64,000 nt of DNA from Omphiscola glabra (Eukaryota > Mollusca > Gastropoda > Lymnaeidae), in the NCBI GenBank assembly GCA_964017045.1, contig OZ024807.1, positions 19,761,813 through 19,825,812 on the forward strand, given 5' to 3'. Positions within the stretch are counted from its first letter, which is position 1. Each line of letters begins with the position of its first letter. The position numbers and the translations under genes are program-made. The notes under the pieces are model-generated. The model had not been told where the DNA came from. It was given only the letters and a program-made list of their open reading frames with translations, and ran no database searches. This document shows positions 24,178-38,500 of this stretch, piece by piece.

Positions 24178-25387
24178 AAGATCGTACACATTGTATGTAA
24201 CATGTTAAATACTAAAGTTTGAAGTAAGCAAAGCAATTATATCAATAAATTTGTAAAATTGTATTAATTACATTTGAAAACAAATTTCTGATAATGTATT
24301 TAATAGAGAAATGAAAACGTGTCAAGAAAGTTTGATTTGTCACACACCTCAATGAAGATTTAAAAAAAAAACAATACAATGCATATGGCATTAATTTCAT
24401 TATACACATTTCACTGTTTACGTATGTTCTTACACATAGGGAAAATAAGATAGTGTTTGATTGAGTGAAATTAGCTGATTTTTTTTTTTTTTTTTTTTTT
24501 TTAATAAGAAAATAAAACTGAGATCATTCTAAAATATAGAATGTATTTTTTTAGGTAGGATACATGTATATATATATATATATATATGTTATGTGAATTT
24601 TACTTGTTTAATCGTTTTTGTTTTTTGTACAGATGAAGGCATTTTCAGAAAAAAAAATTATTTGTATTTTGAAAAACATTAATAAAGCATATTTTGTTTT
24701 ATTGAAACAACTTTACACACATGATATAATTAACCATTATTAAAATAATACCCACGCAAACAATATAATGTTGTCTTTTTATTTTTTTAGAATTAAAACA
24801 TTGATAAAAATACAAAATTCAGTAAAAAGTAATTTTGTTTTCAAAATTAAATATTTTTAATGCAGATATATCGGAAATGTAAACATTTAAAATAAATAGT
24901 TATAGTCGTATTATAAATATTGTTTGTTTCCAAACCAACATCGATAACTTTTTTAATAAATAACTATTATTTTCAAAATTTAACATACTTTTTATTTTCG
25001 AATTGTGAGACCATAATTAGCTAGTCACTGATGTATGTGCTTAATAAATCTTTTAAATGGGTTCCAACAATACATTTAACAAGGTGACTATATCGATGCA
25101 CCTTATGACAATAGCAAAATTTAAAAAAGTCACACAATTTTAATATATTTTGTATTGTTTATATATGTTTATTTTGCCATTTGCTTAATAATGAACGTTT
25201 GAATTACTAAATATGAATGCAAAATATAACAAATGTTATCTTAAAAATTAAACTTTAATACTTTAAAAATGTATTGCAGTTTTTAAAAAAATGATGTCTG
25301 CAATTTTTAAATGATTCTGTTCATAAAGCAGTTCATATACATCACATTTGACATTCACGATTTCCTTTTGTCTTAAGCATCCAGTTC
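24178..25387. other. AT-rich spacer downstream of gene B
   Basis: Nothing gene-like. Poly-T near 24480-24502 and a short TA run near 24570. Confidence 0.5.
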
Positions 25388-25393
25388 TTTATT
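25388..25393 (-). promoter_or_regulatory. Possible polyadenylation signal of gene B
   Basis: AATAAA on the minus strand about 27 bases after the stop codon. If used, the 3' UTR would be very short. Confidence 0.35.
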
Positions 25394-25419
25394 TGTTTGG
25401 TTCTGTGTTTAAAATAAAA

Positions 25420-26315
25420 TTAATCAAAATAATCAGTACCTTTTCCACATAATTTAAATCCTTTTTCGTTCACCCCAATGTGCAGGTGCTGATTTAACCA
25501 ACCCTTTTTATCTCTTGCAACTATGTAGACGTATGCACCAGTGCTACCAACACAAGTTGGGGCCTCGTATATGTATTGGGTGACATTATCGTATTCATCT
25601 TTTGTACGAAGATCGACAAAATCAGAATACTTTCCAATTGAAATCCTTTTATGAATACCATGGACATGAGACACAATTATAACAGTTTTGTTTCTGTCAG
25701 ATTGCTGTTTATAGCGCATGTTTATTTTTGGGTATAAATCAGTCCACGTGTTAACAGCCTGTTGTAATCTCTTTATTATCTCATATTTACATGTTACATA
25801 ATTTAATTTGAATTTTTCCCGATTTTCGTTAATGGTTCCATGTGTGTAGTCTCTAAATGTAAATGTCTGGCTGTCATGATTGTCATAAAATAGCTTACAT
25901 GTTGTTGATAAACCCTCTTTGTTATTGCTGACAACGTGTGTTGAAGTGTATACCACTACATTAGCGAAGTGTTTACTAGGCGTCGACGACAAAAGACATT
26001 CTCTACAACAACAAAGGTAATCTTCTTCTTCTGTGTAAACGGAAATATGTCCTATAAATCCGTTTCCTATTTTAAGGTTACGACTCGAGTTCAAATCAGT
26101 GCCTACATTGACAGCCAAGAGAACTGTGAGCTCAGCCATTGATTTGATTAATTTCATGACATGTATATCTTTAAATCCATCCGGTAAGTGATGTATATCG
26201 AAACCATCGACATCAATAAAACGTTCGTGATCTTTTTTATTGGTACAAGCATCATAGTTTTTTTGAAAATTTAATATCCCATTTTCACACTTTAGCAGCT
26301 CTATCTCCACTGGGC
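25420..26315 (-). CDS. Gene B exon 9: trypsin-like cytoplasmic domain
   Basis: The largest open exon in the window: 298 codons from an ACAAACAG acceptor to TAA. It starts [13 protein letters not shown] and ends CGKGTDYFD. Codon-like composition and motif structure make it clearly coding. The middle has a CCCREC cluster before '[14 protein letters not shown]'. Confidence 0.9.
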
Positions 26316-26491
26316 CTGTTTGTGTTATAGAAATAAAAATTAGTTTAATTTTACAAATTGACTACGTTGTTCAAATTATTATTTACTTTTGTAAAAATCA
26401 ATGTGTCTCTTCTTCATTTAAAAGACCGGTGAATGTAAATAAAAGAAAAATATATAAAGTATATTTTTTTTTAAATAACATTTATCTCTTC

Positions 26492-26588
<97 letters not shown>

Positions 26589-29500
26589 CTTTCCGTCTTC
26601 GCGAGACGATGGAATAGCTATATTGTAATCCTACACTTCGACGATTTGATCACTAGGCCAATCCTGGAGTGACAATCTCGACTGCATTTCCACCAGGAGA
26701 ATATTGATTACTGGTTAATTTTGACCTTCCGTGCTGTTCTTTTACTTGTAAAGGCTTCGTTCCGCACATCTTCTGCCTTTTTCACTCCTTCGTACACTGC
26801 TGTTCGCCAGCTGGAACGTTGCTCGGCAATGATCTCCCATTTGTTGACTTCAATGTTGGCTTCCTACATGCCCCTTTTGCAAACGTCAATAAATCTCAGT
26901 TGTGGCCGTCCAATAATACTTGTCCTTTCTGCCAAATCTCCATACAACATCATCTTTGGAATACGACCGTCCTCCATTCTCCTAACATAACCAACGAAGG
27001 CGCTTCCGCTAAGAGCGGAGAATAAGCTACGCTTTTTGGCACGTTCCAAGACCTCTGTGTTAGGCACCTTGTCCTGCCATCGGATGCGTAAAATGCGACG
27101 CAGACATCTGTGATGGAAGCTGTTGAATTTCGCCCGTGACTGTTTTAAGTTGTCCACACTTCACTGTCATTTAGGAGCGTACTAAGCACTCATGCCTGAT
27201 AAACACTCAATTTTTTTTTCAGATAGAATGAGATTATTTCCACACCCGCTTATTCAGTTTAGCCATAGATGCTGCTGCTTTTGCGATCATGATGTTTATC
27301 TCTTCATCAACGTAAAGAGAACTTGAAATATTGGATCCAAGGTATGTGAAATGCTCAACAACTAACAGATCATGACCCTCCATAGTTGTGATTGGAGGGG
27401 ACGCGGCACTTCTTGCATCATGACTTGATTCCTGTAGACTAATAACAATCCCAACTCTTTACAAGCGTGTGATAGATGATTAACTAGCCACTGAAGACCA
27501 TCTGTGTGAGATGTAGAGGCGGCATCGAACCGCAGTTCAAGAGTTAGTACCCTTTTTATTTTGGTCTTTGCACGAAGGCGAGCGTAATTTAACAGCCTAC
27601 CATCAGCTCTGGTATATATGTACACTCCATCATCATACTCCCTGAAAGCAAATTGATGGAGCATCGAGAAGATAATGGAGAAGAGAGTTGGTGCCAGTAC
27701 ACATCCCTGTTTTACTCTGCTGCTGACAGGGAATTCCTCAGAGACAGCGCCATTGAATGTAACTGTGCTGTTCATGTTTTTGTGAAATGATTGTATGATT
27801 CTGTGCAGTCGTGGGACAACCTATTCTTTGCAATATACTGAACAGGCCATTCCGACTTACCATGTCGAATGCCTTTGTTAGATCTATGAAAGTAATATAA
27901 AGAGGCATATACTGTTCACGACACTTCTCCTGCATTTGGAGAAATGAGAATATAATGTCTATAGTAATGCGCCCACTCCGGAACCACACTGGGACTCTGG
28001 GTAAATGCTGTTAGCAAGACTCTGCAATCGTTTTAAGGCAACACGGGAAAAGGTCTTTCCAACTAAGCCAAGGAGAGAAATTCCTCGGTCTGGTGCCTTC
28101 CCATCAGCAAGGTAATCAATTGCTTTTACGAGCTCCTGCAAATTTGGCTCTTCATCTAGTTATTCCATTATTGTCAAGACGGGAATGCAATGCAGAGCGG
28201 TCTCAGTGACTACATCCACTGTTGCGTATAGCTCAAGATACGGCTCTACCCAAGGACGGTGTTGTTCGTTTGGGTTCTGAATAATTTGACCAGTCTTGGA
28301 CTTGAGCAGTGCTATTTTTGGAATGTGTGGACCTAATGCCCTCTTGATTCCATCGTACATGTTTCTTTCATCCCCGTTGTCGGAAGCTGAATGGATGCAG
28401 TTGCAAAGGTCCAGCCAATGGCGGGCAGTCTGCTTGGATATTTTTGTTTTGCATTACGGAGAACCTGTAGTGTATTAGCACCATGTGCATCTTTGTAGTA
28501 AAAAATAACTCTTCTCTTCATCTCGGTTACGGGTTCCATCACATCCCAATGTCATTCCAATATTTATAAGCATATACATTTGGAGTCACCCACATATAAA
28601 GCAAAATTCATGTGTTTTTCATTTAATATTGTGTTAAAATCCCTGGACAATTATATGAATGTAAAATTTATGAAGGGAAGATCTCAAAGACGTTATTTAA
28701 ATAGCAATTTAAAAAAAAAAAAAGAAGAATACTCATCAGCGGCCAGCCTAATATACTGTTGCAAATATTAACAACGCTAAATGAATACATTTCATGTGGG
28801 CAGGTTTGTAAAAATCAAATGAATTCATGATAATCGTAAATATATGTATTTAGTGATGAAAATAATTAGTTACTTAAAACCTTATCGACATGCCTATCAA
28901 AAAAAAAAAAGAACTGTTAATGATTCAAAATAATATAACAGTCATTTTGTTATCCCAATAAATATAAATGTGATTTATTATTTTGCTATTTGTTTTCTAC
29001 CAGTTTTGAACGTCTTTGAGATTTCGTCTTTAGCCCTCTCAGTTGAAATACGATTAAGGAACGTAATGGTACCTAATAGGATTTACACTTCGGATTGGAC
29101 ACTGTAAACGCTTATTCGCACTCCCACTTTAGCTTAATTTAACTATCCCATTAGGTTTCGAAGAGTAGACACTGACTTGTTTAAAAAATATTTTAGAAAC
29201 GTATAACTTAAAACAGATAGAAAAAAAATGTTAACAATTTCCTGACATGCGAAATTAAAGAATATCATTGACCGGTCTAATGATTCTCAGCATCAGAGAA
29301 AGCAATTCATTATTCCAAACATATAATTTAACGTGTAAAAATGTGCTTCTGATGGATTTTGGAAACGGTAATGACATGTTTTAGCACGTGGCATAAAGCA
29401 TACGGATTGTTTTTTTTTAAAATAATTTTTACATGTCTATACAATTCGGTCTATGTAACAATTATTATTTTAACATATTCTTGAACTTCTAAATGACCAC

Positions 29501-32500
29501 TTAAAGATTTAATGAATGCGTATATTGTGATGCTGGTTTGCATCTGTATTTGTGTTCGTCACTGTTGATAATCTTCAGCTTAAATACGTTTCTTTTTGCT
29601 TCGTATTTAGAGTAAATGAACACATACACACAGACAATTCGTACAGTGGCGTAGCTAGAGTGTTTGGCGCCCGGGGACAAGATTCGCACCCGGGGACAAG
29701 ATTCATTTTAATGCGCCCTCTTTTCCTTTTTTTCAACTCTCAAACCCATTATTTTCATCAATAAAATAATACCAAAGCACATTTTGGCGCCCCTAACTAG
29801 CTGGCGCCCGGGTACATCTGTACCCCCTGCCCCCTACCCTACGCCTCTGAATTCGTATCAAGAAAAAATAGTTACACTTTTATTCTGAACATTTAAAAAA
29901 ACTAAGTTATCAATGATGATGAATCATTCTTTGGTCTTATCCTCATAAATATATTAACATGCGTCATATGATAATATTGACTCATTTCGAATGGAATATG
30001 CACGTTGTCTATATTAGCTTTGGTGCTACTGACATTTATACAAGAGATTTTAATAGCTTAAAGTCAATGCCTCTATTGGAGGAAGTCACTATTATTTCAC
30101 ATAATATGCTATACACCCTAACTTGATTTACCACGATATAACATTAGTTACAAAACATTAGATCGTCACTCCAATGGTAATTCTTAAATGACAATATACA
30201 TTTTAATTGCTGTTTAAATGAAATGCATTTACAAGTGTATGCGAAATTTGATCAAAATTATAACAACTGAATCACTTTATTGAGACGATCTACTTCAATC
30301 TAATTGCATCAATTTATATGATTTAAAATAAAATCGAAATCCTAAATAGTTATAACTTTTAACTTTAAGTAATACGTTAATCTAAAATGTAAAAACTGAC
30401 CATGTTCTTGTAATGATTGTTTATTCAAGAGATTAGTGCTTTCTTCAGATTGTGTGGATGGTATAACACCTCGTCCATCTGGATATGGTGTATTTATGAT
30501 TGATATTGTTTGGATCAAGGACGATTGTGATTGGTCTCTATCTGAAAGAATGCCTCAAAAGAATATAAATTTAAAATCTTTAAATTCGATATGTAAAACC
30601 AAATAACACGAATTAAAAATATACGTTTAAATCTATTTTCACATATAAATAAAATAAACAGTTGTTTTATAGTTATGTTTTCTTTGTAATAACGTCTAGA
30701 GTAAAATCTATTTTATGTTAAACTAACTATTCTATTCTGTAATTCGTATACATCTTTTTAGACTTGCCATGTTATGAAATGAATCTACTTATGCTCATAT
30801 TTAAAGTACACTACATGTAGCTTACTGTATAAGGTGTTAGTAAAATAAAAAGGTTATTGTTTATATATTTTTGTCCTTTCAAAGGTCCAGTAATCTCTTA
30901 AAAAATATTTCATTACCTGCATTTTATTTAGATTTCAGATACCTATCTGAAAATTTGCTTTCAATTAATGTTCAGATAATAATAATTTTCAAATAAAAAT
31001 AAACAAACAGCGATTATTGGAGTTGTTAACTTTCGGAAAGAATTAGGTGTTTAGTAAAGCTTTTTGTGACAGAAAGCCAGATGGCAAAATTTATAATAGA
31101 TAAAGTTATTCACGAGTAATAATTGCTAGAAAAATAAATTATGTCAACAATATGTATTTACCTTCAGAGAGGTCGTATTCCACAGTTTTTGTTGCGTCTC
31201 TGTTTGCATTCTAAAGAAATTTAGATATTTTTTTTTTACTTACTTTTTTTGTATTTACGTAACAGTTATATAAAAACTCCCATGTAAAATTGATTGCTTC
31301 AACACGATATGGTGTGCTGAGCAAAAACTCATTTGAATGTAAATGAATTATTATTCTACTTTTTTACAATTATAAATATAACTTTTTTCTGGGCTAACAC
31401 ATAATTGTGTATTGTCTTAGACCTTTATCCTTAATAGACCTATTTCAAAAATATAAAGTATGTGTGTAATAAATTTTACTAAAAGCTTGACGACTAATTG
31501 TTGTTTTTTCATTATGAGATTTCAAACAAATTCAATCATGTGCATATTTTGGGCAAATAATTATTTCAACTAATCTGTATATAAGTTACGACTCTTTTTT
31601 GTACGCTTGATTTTTTTTTTTTTTTGGGTATGAGCAATAATATTTCATTTAAATAAACACATTCTTAAATTATATATAAATATACTAGCTGATATACCCG
31701 GCAAATTTGCCGGGATAGCATTCGGAAAGAAGGAACTAAAAAAGTCTACAGCTTTATAATTATTCCGATATTGTTGGGCTCCGTTATGATCCCAATCCCA
31801 TCGGTATTTCGATCCTGGTGGTATCTCGATTCCAGTGGGATAACGATACCTGTTGGATCCCGATACCGTTGGAGTACCTGTCTAAGCCTATTCATATTTA
31901 AAAATAGCGCATATAAAGTAAACAATTATTGGGGCCACCGGCCTCAGAGAAATGGATATTATAAGTTCAGTACCCTTCGGTATTTGAATATGGATAATAA
32001 ATTGTATGTGTACTAAGTTTGGTCAATATCCATCCACTCATATGGGAGTATTTGTTGTTGATTGTATTTATATAGCTCATAAAGGAAAAAGAAACTAAAT
32101 TTTGGGAACACGGCCCCAAACGTAATGTCATAACAAGTTCATAACCCCTTAAGAGTTCCTTTCGGATAGTGATGGATATATGTACCAAGTTTGGTTAAGA
32201 TACATCAATCCGTGTAAAAGCCTTTGTGGAACAGACAAACCCACAAACAAATTTTCACTTTTATATATATACTAGCCGATATACCCGGCGTGGCCCGGGA
32301 TTGCATTAGGAACCCGAACTCGGTGGCCTACAGATCCCGTTAGGATACTGTTCGCTTTGGGATCCCGTTTCATCTAGGGACCCTCCTTTCCAATGTTATC
32401 CCATTTCCTGATTTGGTCGTGACATAGATATAGCTTTTTAAAGATATCGAACTTTCTGGAAAATTCCAGATTGGATATTCTTCGTTTTAAATACACCGAT

Positions 32501-35500
32501 ATCTAAAAACGGACAGTGCAGTGTATTGCTACCACGTTAGGCCTATATCCATCAATTCACAAAAAATTAAAGTGTTATCTAAGCCTATTGACCTATAGAC
32601 CTTTCTGGAACATTCTAGATTAAATGTATTATCCTCCCCGAACTGTGTAAAAACAGTCTTTTATTAGTAATAATTATTCTTCGAATACGAAAAATTATAA
32701 GACTAAATGAATTTCTATAACTATAGTACATTTAAGTTTAAAGAGGGGCCTCGGGGCCCATTCCATAATTGTACCGAATTAGTTTTGCCTGAGATGGGGC
32801 CCTATAATAATCATTCAGGTAAGTTATGAAGTTACAATTTTAAATTTGTCCCATTAAAATCTATTGAATAATGCCATAGATATAGCGTTTTAAAGTTATA
32901 GAACTTTCTGGAAAATTCTAGATTGGATATCATTAGTTTTAAATCCACCGATATTTCAGTACGGACAGTGAAGTGCATTGCTACCACCCTAGGCCTATAT
33001 CCATCAATTCACATAAAACCTATAGTGTCGTCGAAGCTTACTAATATTTATATAGCTCATATAAAGAAAAACGAAATGGGGCCACCGGCCCCAGAAGAAT
33101 GGATATTATGAGCTCAGTACCCTTCGGTATTTGAATATGGATCATCAAGTGTATGTGTACTAAGTTTGATCGATGTCCATCCATTCATGTAGGAGCATTT
33201 GTTTGTAATTTTTTTATATAGCTCATATAAGAAAAAAACGAATTCGGGGCCCCCGGCCCCACACGAAATGTAATTAAAAGTTCTCAACCCCTTAAGAGTT
33301 CCTTCTGGATAATGATGGATACATGTGCCAAGTTTGGTCAAGATCCATCAATCCGTGTAAAAGCCTTTGTGGAACAGACAAACCCACAAACAAACAAACA
33401 AATTTTCACTTTTATATATATACTAGCCGATATACCCGGCGTGGCCCGGGATTGCATTAGGACCCCGATCCCGGTGACCTACTGATCCCGTTAGGATACT
33501 GTTCTCTGTGGGATCCCGTTCCATCTAGGGTTCCTCCTTTCCAATGTTATCCCATTTCCCGATAGGATCCCGATTTGATTGTGACATAGATATTGCGTTT
33601 AAAGCTATGGAACTTTCTGGAACATTCTAGATTAAATGTATTATCCACCTTGAACCGTGTAAAAACTGTCTTGTTTAAGTAATTATTTTGTAAACTTGAA
33701 AAATTATACGACTAAATGCATTTCTATAACTGTAGTACATTTAAGTTAATAGATGGGCCCCGGGGGCCCATTCCATAATTGTACTGAATTAGTTTTGCCT
33801 GAGATGAGGCCCTATAAATATCATTCAGGTAAGTTACGAAGTTTAATTTTAAATTTGTCCCATTAAAATCTATTGAATAATGCCATAAATATAGCGTTTT
33901 AAAGTTATCGAACTTTCTAGAAAATTCTAGATTGGATATTATTAGTTTTAAATCCATCGATGTTTCAGTACGGACAGTGAAGTGCATTGCTACCACTCTA
34001 GACCTATATCCATCAAATCACATAGAAGCTAAAGTGTTTTCAGAGCCTATTAATATTTATATAGCTTATATAAGGAAAAATGAAATGGGGACCCTGGCCC
34101 CCCAGGAATGGATATTATGAGTTCGGTACCCTTTAGTATTTGAGTATGGATAATCAAGTGTATGTGAACTAAGTTCGGTCAAGATCCATCAACTCATGTA
34201 GTAAGTATTAAGCCTATCGCTATTTATATAGCTCATATAAGGAAAAATGAAATGGGGCCCCCGGCCCCAGAAGAATGGATATTATGAGTTCAGTACCTTT
34301 CGGTATTTGAATATGGATAATCAAGTGTACATGTACTAAGTTTGATCGATATCCATCCATTCACATAGGAGTATTTGTTTGTAATTTTTTTATATAGCTC
34401 ATATAAGAAAAAAACGAATTCGGGGCCCCCGGCCCCACACGAAATGTTATTAAAAGTTCTCAACCCCTTAAGAGTTCCTTCTGGATAACGATGGATATAT
34501 CTGCCAAGTTTGGTCAAGATCCATCAATCCGTGTAAAAGCCTTTGTGGAACAGACACACAAACAAACAAACAAATTTTCACTTTTATATATATACTAGCC
34601 GATATACCCGGCGTGGCCCGGGATTGCATTAGGACCCCGATCCCGGTGGCCTACAGATCCTGTTAGGATACTGTTCTCAGTATGATCCCGTTCCATCTAA
34701 GGACCCTGCTTTCTAATGTTATCCCATTTCCCGATAAGATCTATTGAATAATGCCATAGATATAGCATTTTAAGAATATCGAACTTTCTGGAAAATTCTA
34801 GATTGGATATTATTAGTTTTACATCCACCGATATTTCTGTACGGACAGTGAAGTGTATTGCTACCACCCTAGGCCTATATCCATCAACTGACATAGAAAC
34901 TATAGTGTTGTCTAATCCTATCAATATTTATATAGCTCATATAAGGAAAAATGAAATGGGGCCCCCGGCCCCAGGAGAATGGATATTATGAGTTGAGTAC
35001 CTTTCGGTATTTAAATATGGATCATCAAGTGTACGTGTACTAAGTTTGATCGATGTCCATCCATTCACATAGGAGTATTTGTTTGTAATTTTTTTATATA
35101 GCTCATATAAGAAAAAAAACGAATCCGGGGCCCCCGGCCCCACACGAAATGTTATTCAAAGTTCTAAACCCCTTAAGAGTTCCTTCTGGATAATGATGGA
35201 TATATGTGCCAAGTTTGGTCAAGATCCATCAATCCGTGTAAAAGCCTTTGTGGAACAGACAAACCCACAAGTTTTCACTTTTATATATATACTAGCGGAT
35301 ATACCCGGCAAATTTGCCGGGATAGCATTCGGAACGAAAGAACTTCTACAGTATACAGCCTTATAATTATTCCGATCACGGTGGGCTCCCAATCCTGTCG
35401 GTATCCCGCTCCCGTTAGCATACCGTTTCCCGGTGGGATTTTATCCCACTGGATCCCAATTCCGGTATGATCCCAATCCCGTCGGTATAAAGATCCCGGT

Positions 35501-38500
35501 GGTATCTCGATATCAGTGGGATAACGATAGTTGTCGGATCCCGATACCGGTGCGCACCGGTCTATGCCTATTGTTATTTATAGATAGGTTATATACGCAA
35601 AAATTAATTGGGGCCCCCGGCCCTAGAGAAATGGATATTATAAGTTCAGTTGCCTTTGGTATTTGAGTATGGACAATAAAGTGTATGTATACTAATTTTG
35701 GTCAAGATCCATCTATTCATGCATGAGTATTTGTCAGAAATTTTAATTATATAGCTCATATAAGAAAAAAACGAATTCGGGGCCCCCGGCCCCAAACGGC
35801 ATGTGATAGAAAGTTCATAACCCATTTAGAGTCCTTTCCGGATAATGATGGATATATGTGCCAAATGTGGTCAAGATCCATCCATTAATCTAGGAGTATT
35901 AAGCCTAGTAACCTATAGAACTTTCTGGAACATTCTAGATTGAATGTATTACCCTCCTCGAACTGTGTAAAAATTGTCTTTTCTAAGAAATTATTCTGCG
36001 AATACGAAAAATTATACAACTAAATGCATTTCTATAACTAAAGTACATTTAAGTTAAAAGAGGGGCCCCGGGGGCCCATTACATAATTGTACCGAATTAG
36101 TTTAGACTGCGATGGGGCCCAATAAAAATCATTCAGGTAAGTTATGAAGTTAAAATTTAAATTTTTTCCCAATAAGATCTAATGAAAAATGCCATAGATA
36201 TAGCGTTTTAAATTTATCGAACTTTCTGGAAAGTTCTAGATTGGATATCATTAGTTTTAAATCCACCGATATTTCAGTACGGACAGTGATGTGTATTGCG
36301 CTCACCCTAGGCTTATAACCATCAATTCATATAGAACCTATACTGTTGTCTAAGCATATTAATATTTATATAACTTATATAGGGAAAAATGAAATGGGGC
36401 CCCCAGCCCCAGAGGAATGGATAGTATGAGTTCAGTACCCTGTAGTATTTGAGTATGGATAATCAAGTGTATGTGTACTAAGTTTGGTCAAGATCCATCC
36501 ATTCATGTAGGAGTATTAAGCCTATCGATATTTATATAGTTCATATAAAGAAAAATGAAATGGGGCCCCCGGCCCCAGAAGAATGGATATTATGAGTTCA
36601 GTACCCTTCGATATTTGAGTATGGATAATCAAGTGTATGTGTACTAAGTTTGGTCAAGATCCATCCATTCACATAGGAGTATTTGTTTGTAATTTTTTTA
36701 TATAGCTCATATAAGAAAAAAACGAATTCGGGGCCCCCGGCCCCACACGAAATGTTATTAAAAGTTCTCAACCCCTTAAGAGTTCCTTCTGGATAATGAT
36801 GGATATATGTGCCAAGTTTGGTCAAGATCCATCAATCCGTGTAAAAGCCTTTGTGGAACAGACAAACAAACAAACAAATTTTCACTTTTATATATATATA
36901 TGATATGATATGATATGATATGATATGATGATATGATATGATATGATATATGATATGATATGATATATGATGTGATACGATATGATATATTATGATGTCT
37001 TATAGTTTATGTAATGATTTGAAGTATAATTTAAATTAAGAAGTTTCTTGAGTTAATTAAATATATTGTAGCAACTTTAAAACAAACATATTTTTAGTTA
37101 CAAACTTACCCGCCAACTAGAGCAACATCTCTTACATTTGATTCTGCAACACATTATTGTGTGCCTGGAATTACAATATATTTATATATATTTATAATAC
37201 ATTTGAATTTTTAAATAATGAGCATAAATAATTTCGAATAAAAGGTATAATAATTTTTATTTAAATCCACATTAGATCTATCTCAATCGATATATATAAA
37301 TATATATTTAAAAAAAAACTACTTTTCAATCAGCATCAACGTTATCATTGTTACTGATTAGGACACTACATTTTTTTGAAATATTTTTTGTAAGACTTGT
37401 GTATGTAATTATCGTATTACTTAATGTATACGCAATCAATGCATGTGTTTCTTAACTTATTAGTTGATTGTGATCGGTGTGATTGTTTGATATCTCTAGT
37501 GTTATAAGTTATAATGGTGAAACAGGAAGAAGGCTATCTTGAAGGTTCGGTGAACATCTTAAAGACATTAAACAAAACGAGCCATTTATGGTCTCATCCA
37601 ATTTAAACGGAGTTTAACAATGAGATATATCGAATGTTTCCACAATGTACCAATTTTCCAGTACAATAGAGCAGGAAGGGTTAAGATTAAAATCTATTGC
37701 ATTCCGATTTGTACACCTTATATGTGCATGGAATCAACATAACACTCTCATACTAAGTATTAACATAACAATCATTATACTTGAATTATTTTCCTTTATA
37801 ATACGGAAGACATAATTATCTGAGTGGCAGGATTTGATCTTATATTTCCGTTTTTATAATAAATCTTTCTTTCTCAACTTTCGTCTTTAACAATACTATA
37901 CAGGTAAGCCTTTTTCTAAACTGTGGGCAAACTTGTCATCATTGAAATCTTAAAAAGTGAGTTTTATTGTTATTTAAATTGTGTCTGTTGTTATTATTGT
38001 CTTATCTTCTGTGGAAGGCGTCTGGGCGAAACTTTCGTTTAATTGTCGTGTCTTTTTCGTAAGCCTAAACATACTATCTCGTTACACTTTTTATTTCCTT
38101 CACATGACTTGGACGCAGTCCTATATTTAAAAAAAAAAAATCAGCCTTCTATTTATTATAAATTGATCAAAATAAACTTAAGAAATGTTTTAAGCTACAC
38201 ACATCTGGTTATTTGAGTGTATTGAACATATATCATATTATGTTACCTATTAACTAACACAGTTACAAATTTGCCATTTGTAAAATACAACACTTTAAAA
38301 ACATTTTAAATACAAAAACCAAGTTCCTGTCTCTTAGGGCGAATACGTTTTGTAAAGTACAAGTGGCAATATTGGACCATTTGAAAAAAAATAGTTTTAA
38401 ATAATTCCATACATTTTACAATTATCATTCAATATAAAGTATTTAAAATGTTTCATTTCCTTTCTTTTTAAATCAAAAATCCGTACCAAAATATATTTAA

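Larger units (their letters stand above)
31684..36897 (-). repeat. Tandem array of five Helitron-like units in gene B intron 6
   Basis: Unit boundaries, marked by ACTAGC[CGT]GATATACCCGG on the plus strand: 31684, 32271, 33422, 34594, 35291; the array ends near 36897. Units are 587-1607 bp. On the minus strand each ends in a hairpin (CCCGGCAAATTTGCCGGG, or a compensated variant), then TATATCNGCTAGT: the hairpin-CTAG|T layout of Helitron 3' ends. The other end is '(AAAC)n...TTTTCACTTTTATATATA'. Inside are GGGATC minisatellites and repeated GGGGCCCCCGGCCCC palindromes. No Rep/helicase was seen, so the units are nonautonomous. Small repeat-born ORFs here are not genes. Confidence 0.7.

Noticed and set aside
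26429..26617. ORF encoding an Ile-Tyr repeat
   Set aside because: Translation of the (TA)n microsatellite.
34290..34517. Family of similar 75-codon minus-strand ORFs (33.1, 34.3, 36.6 kb)
   Set aside because: They recur because they lie in the Helitron-like tandem units. They carry no start context and overlap the palindromes.
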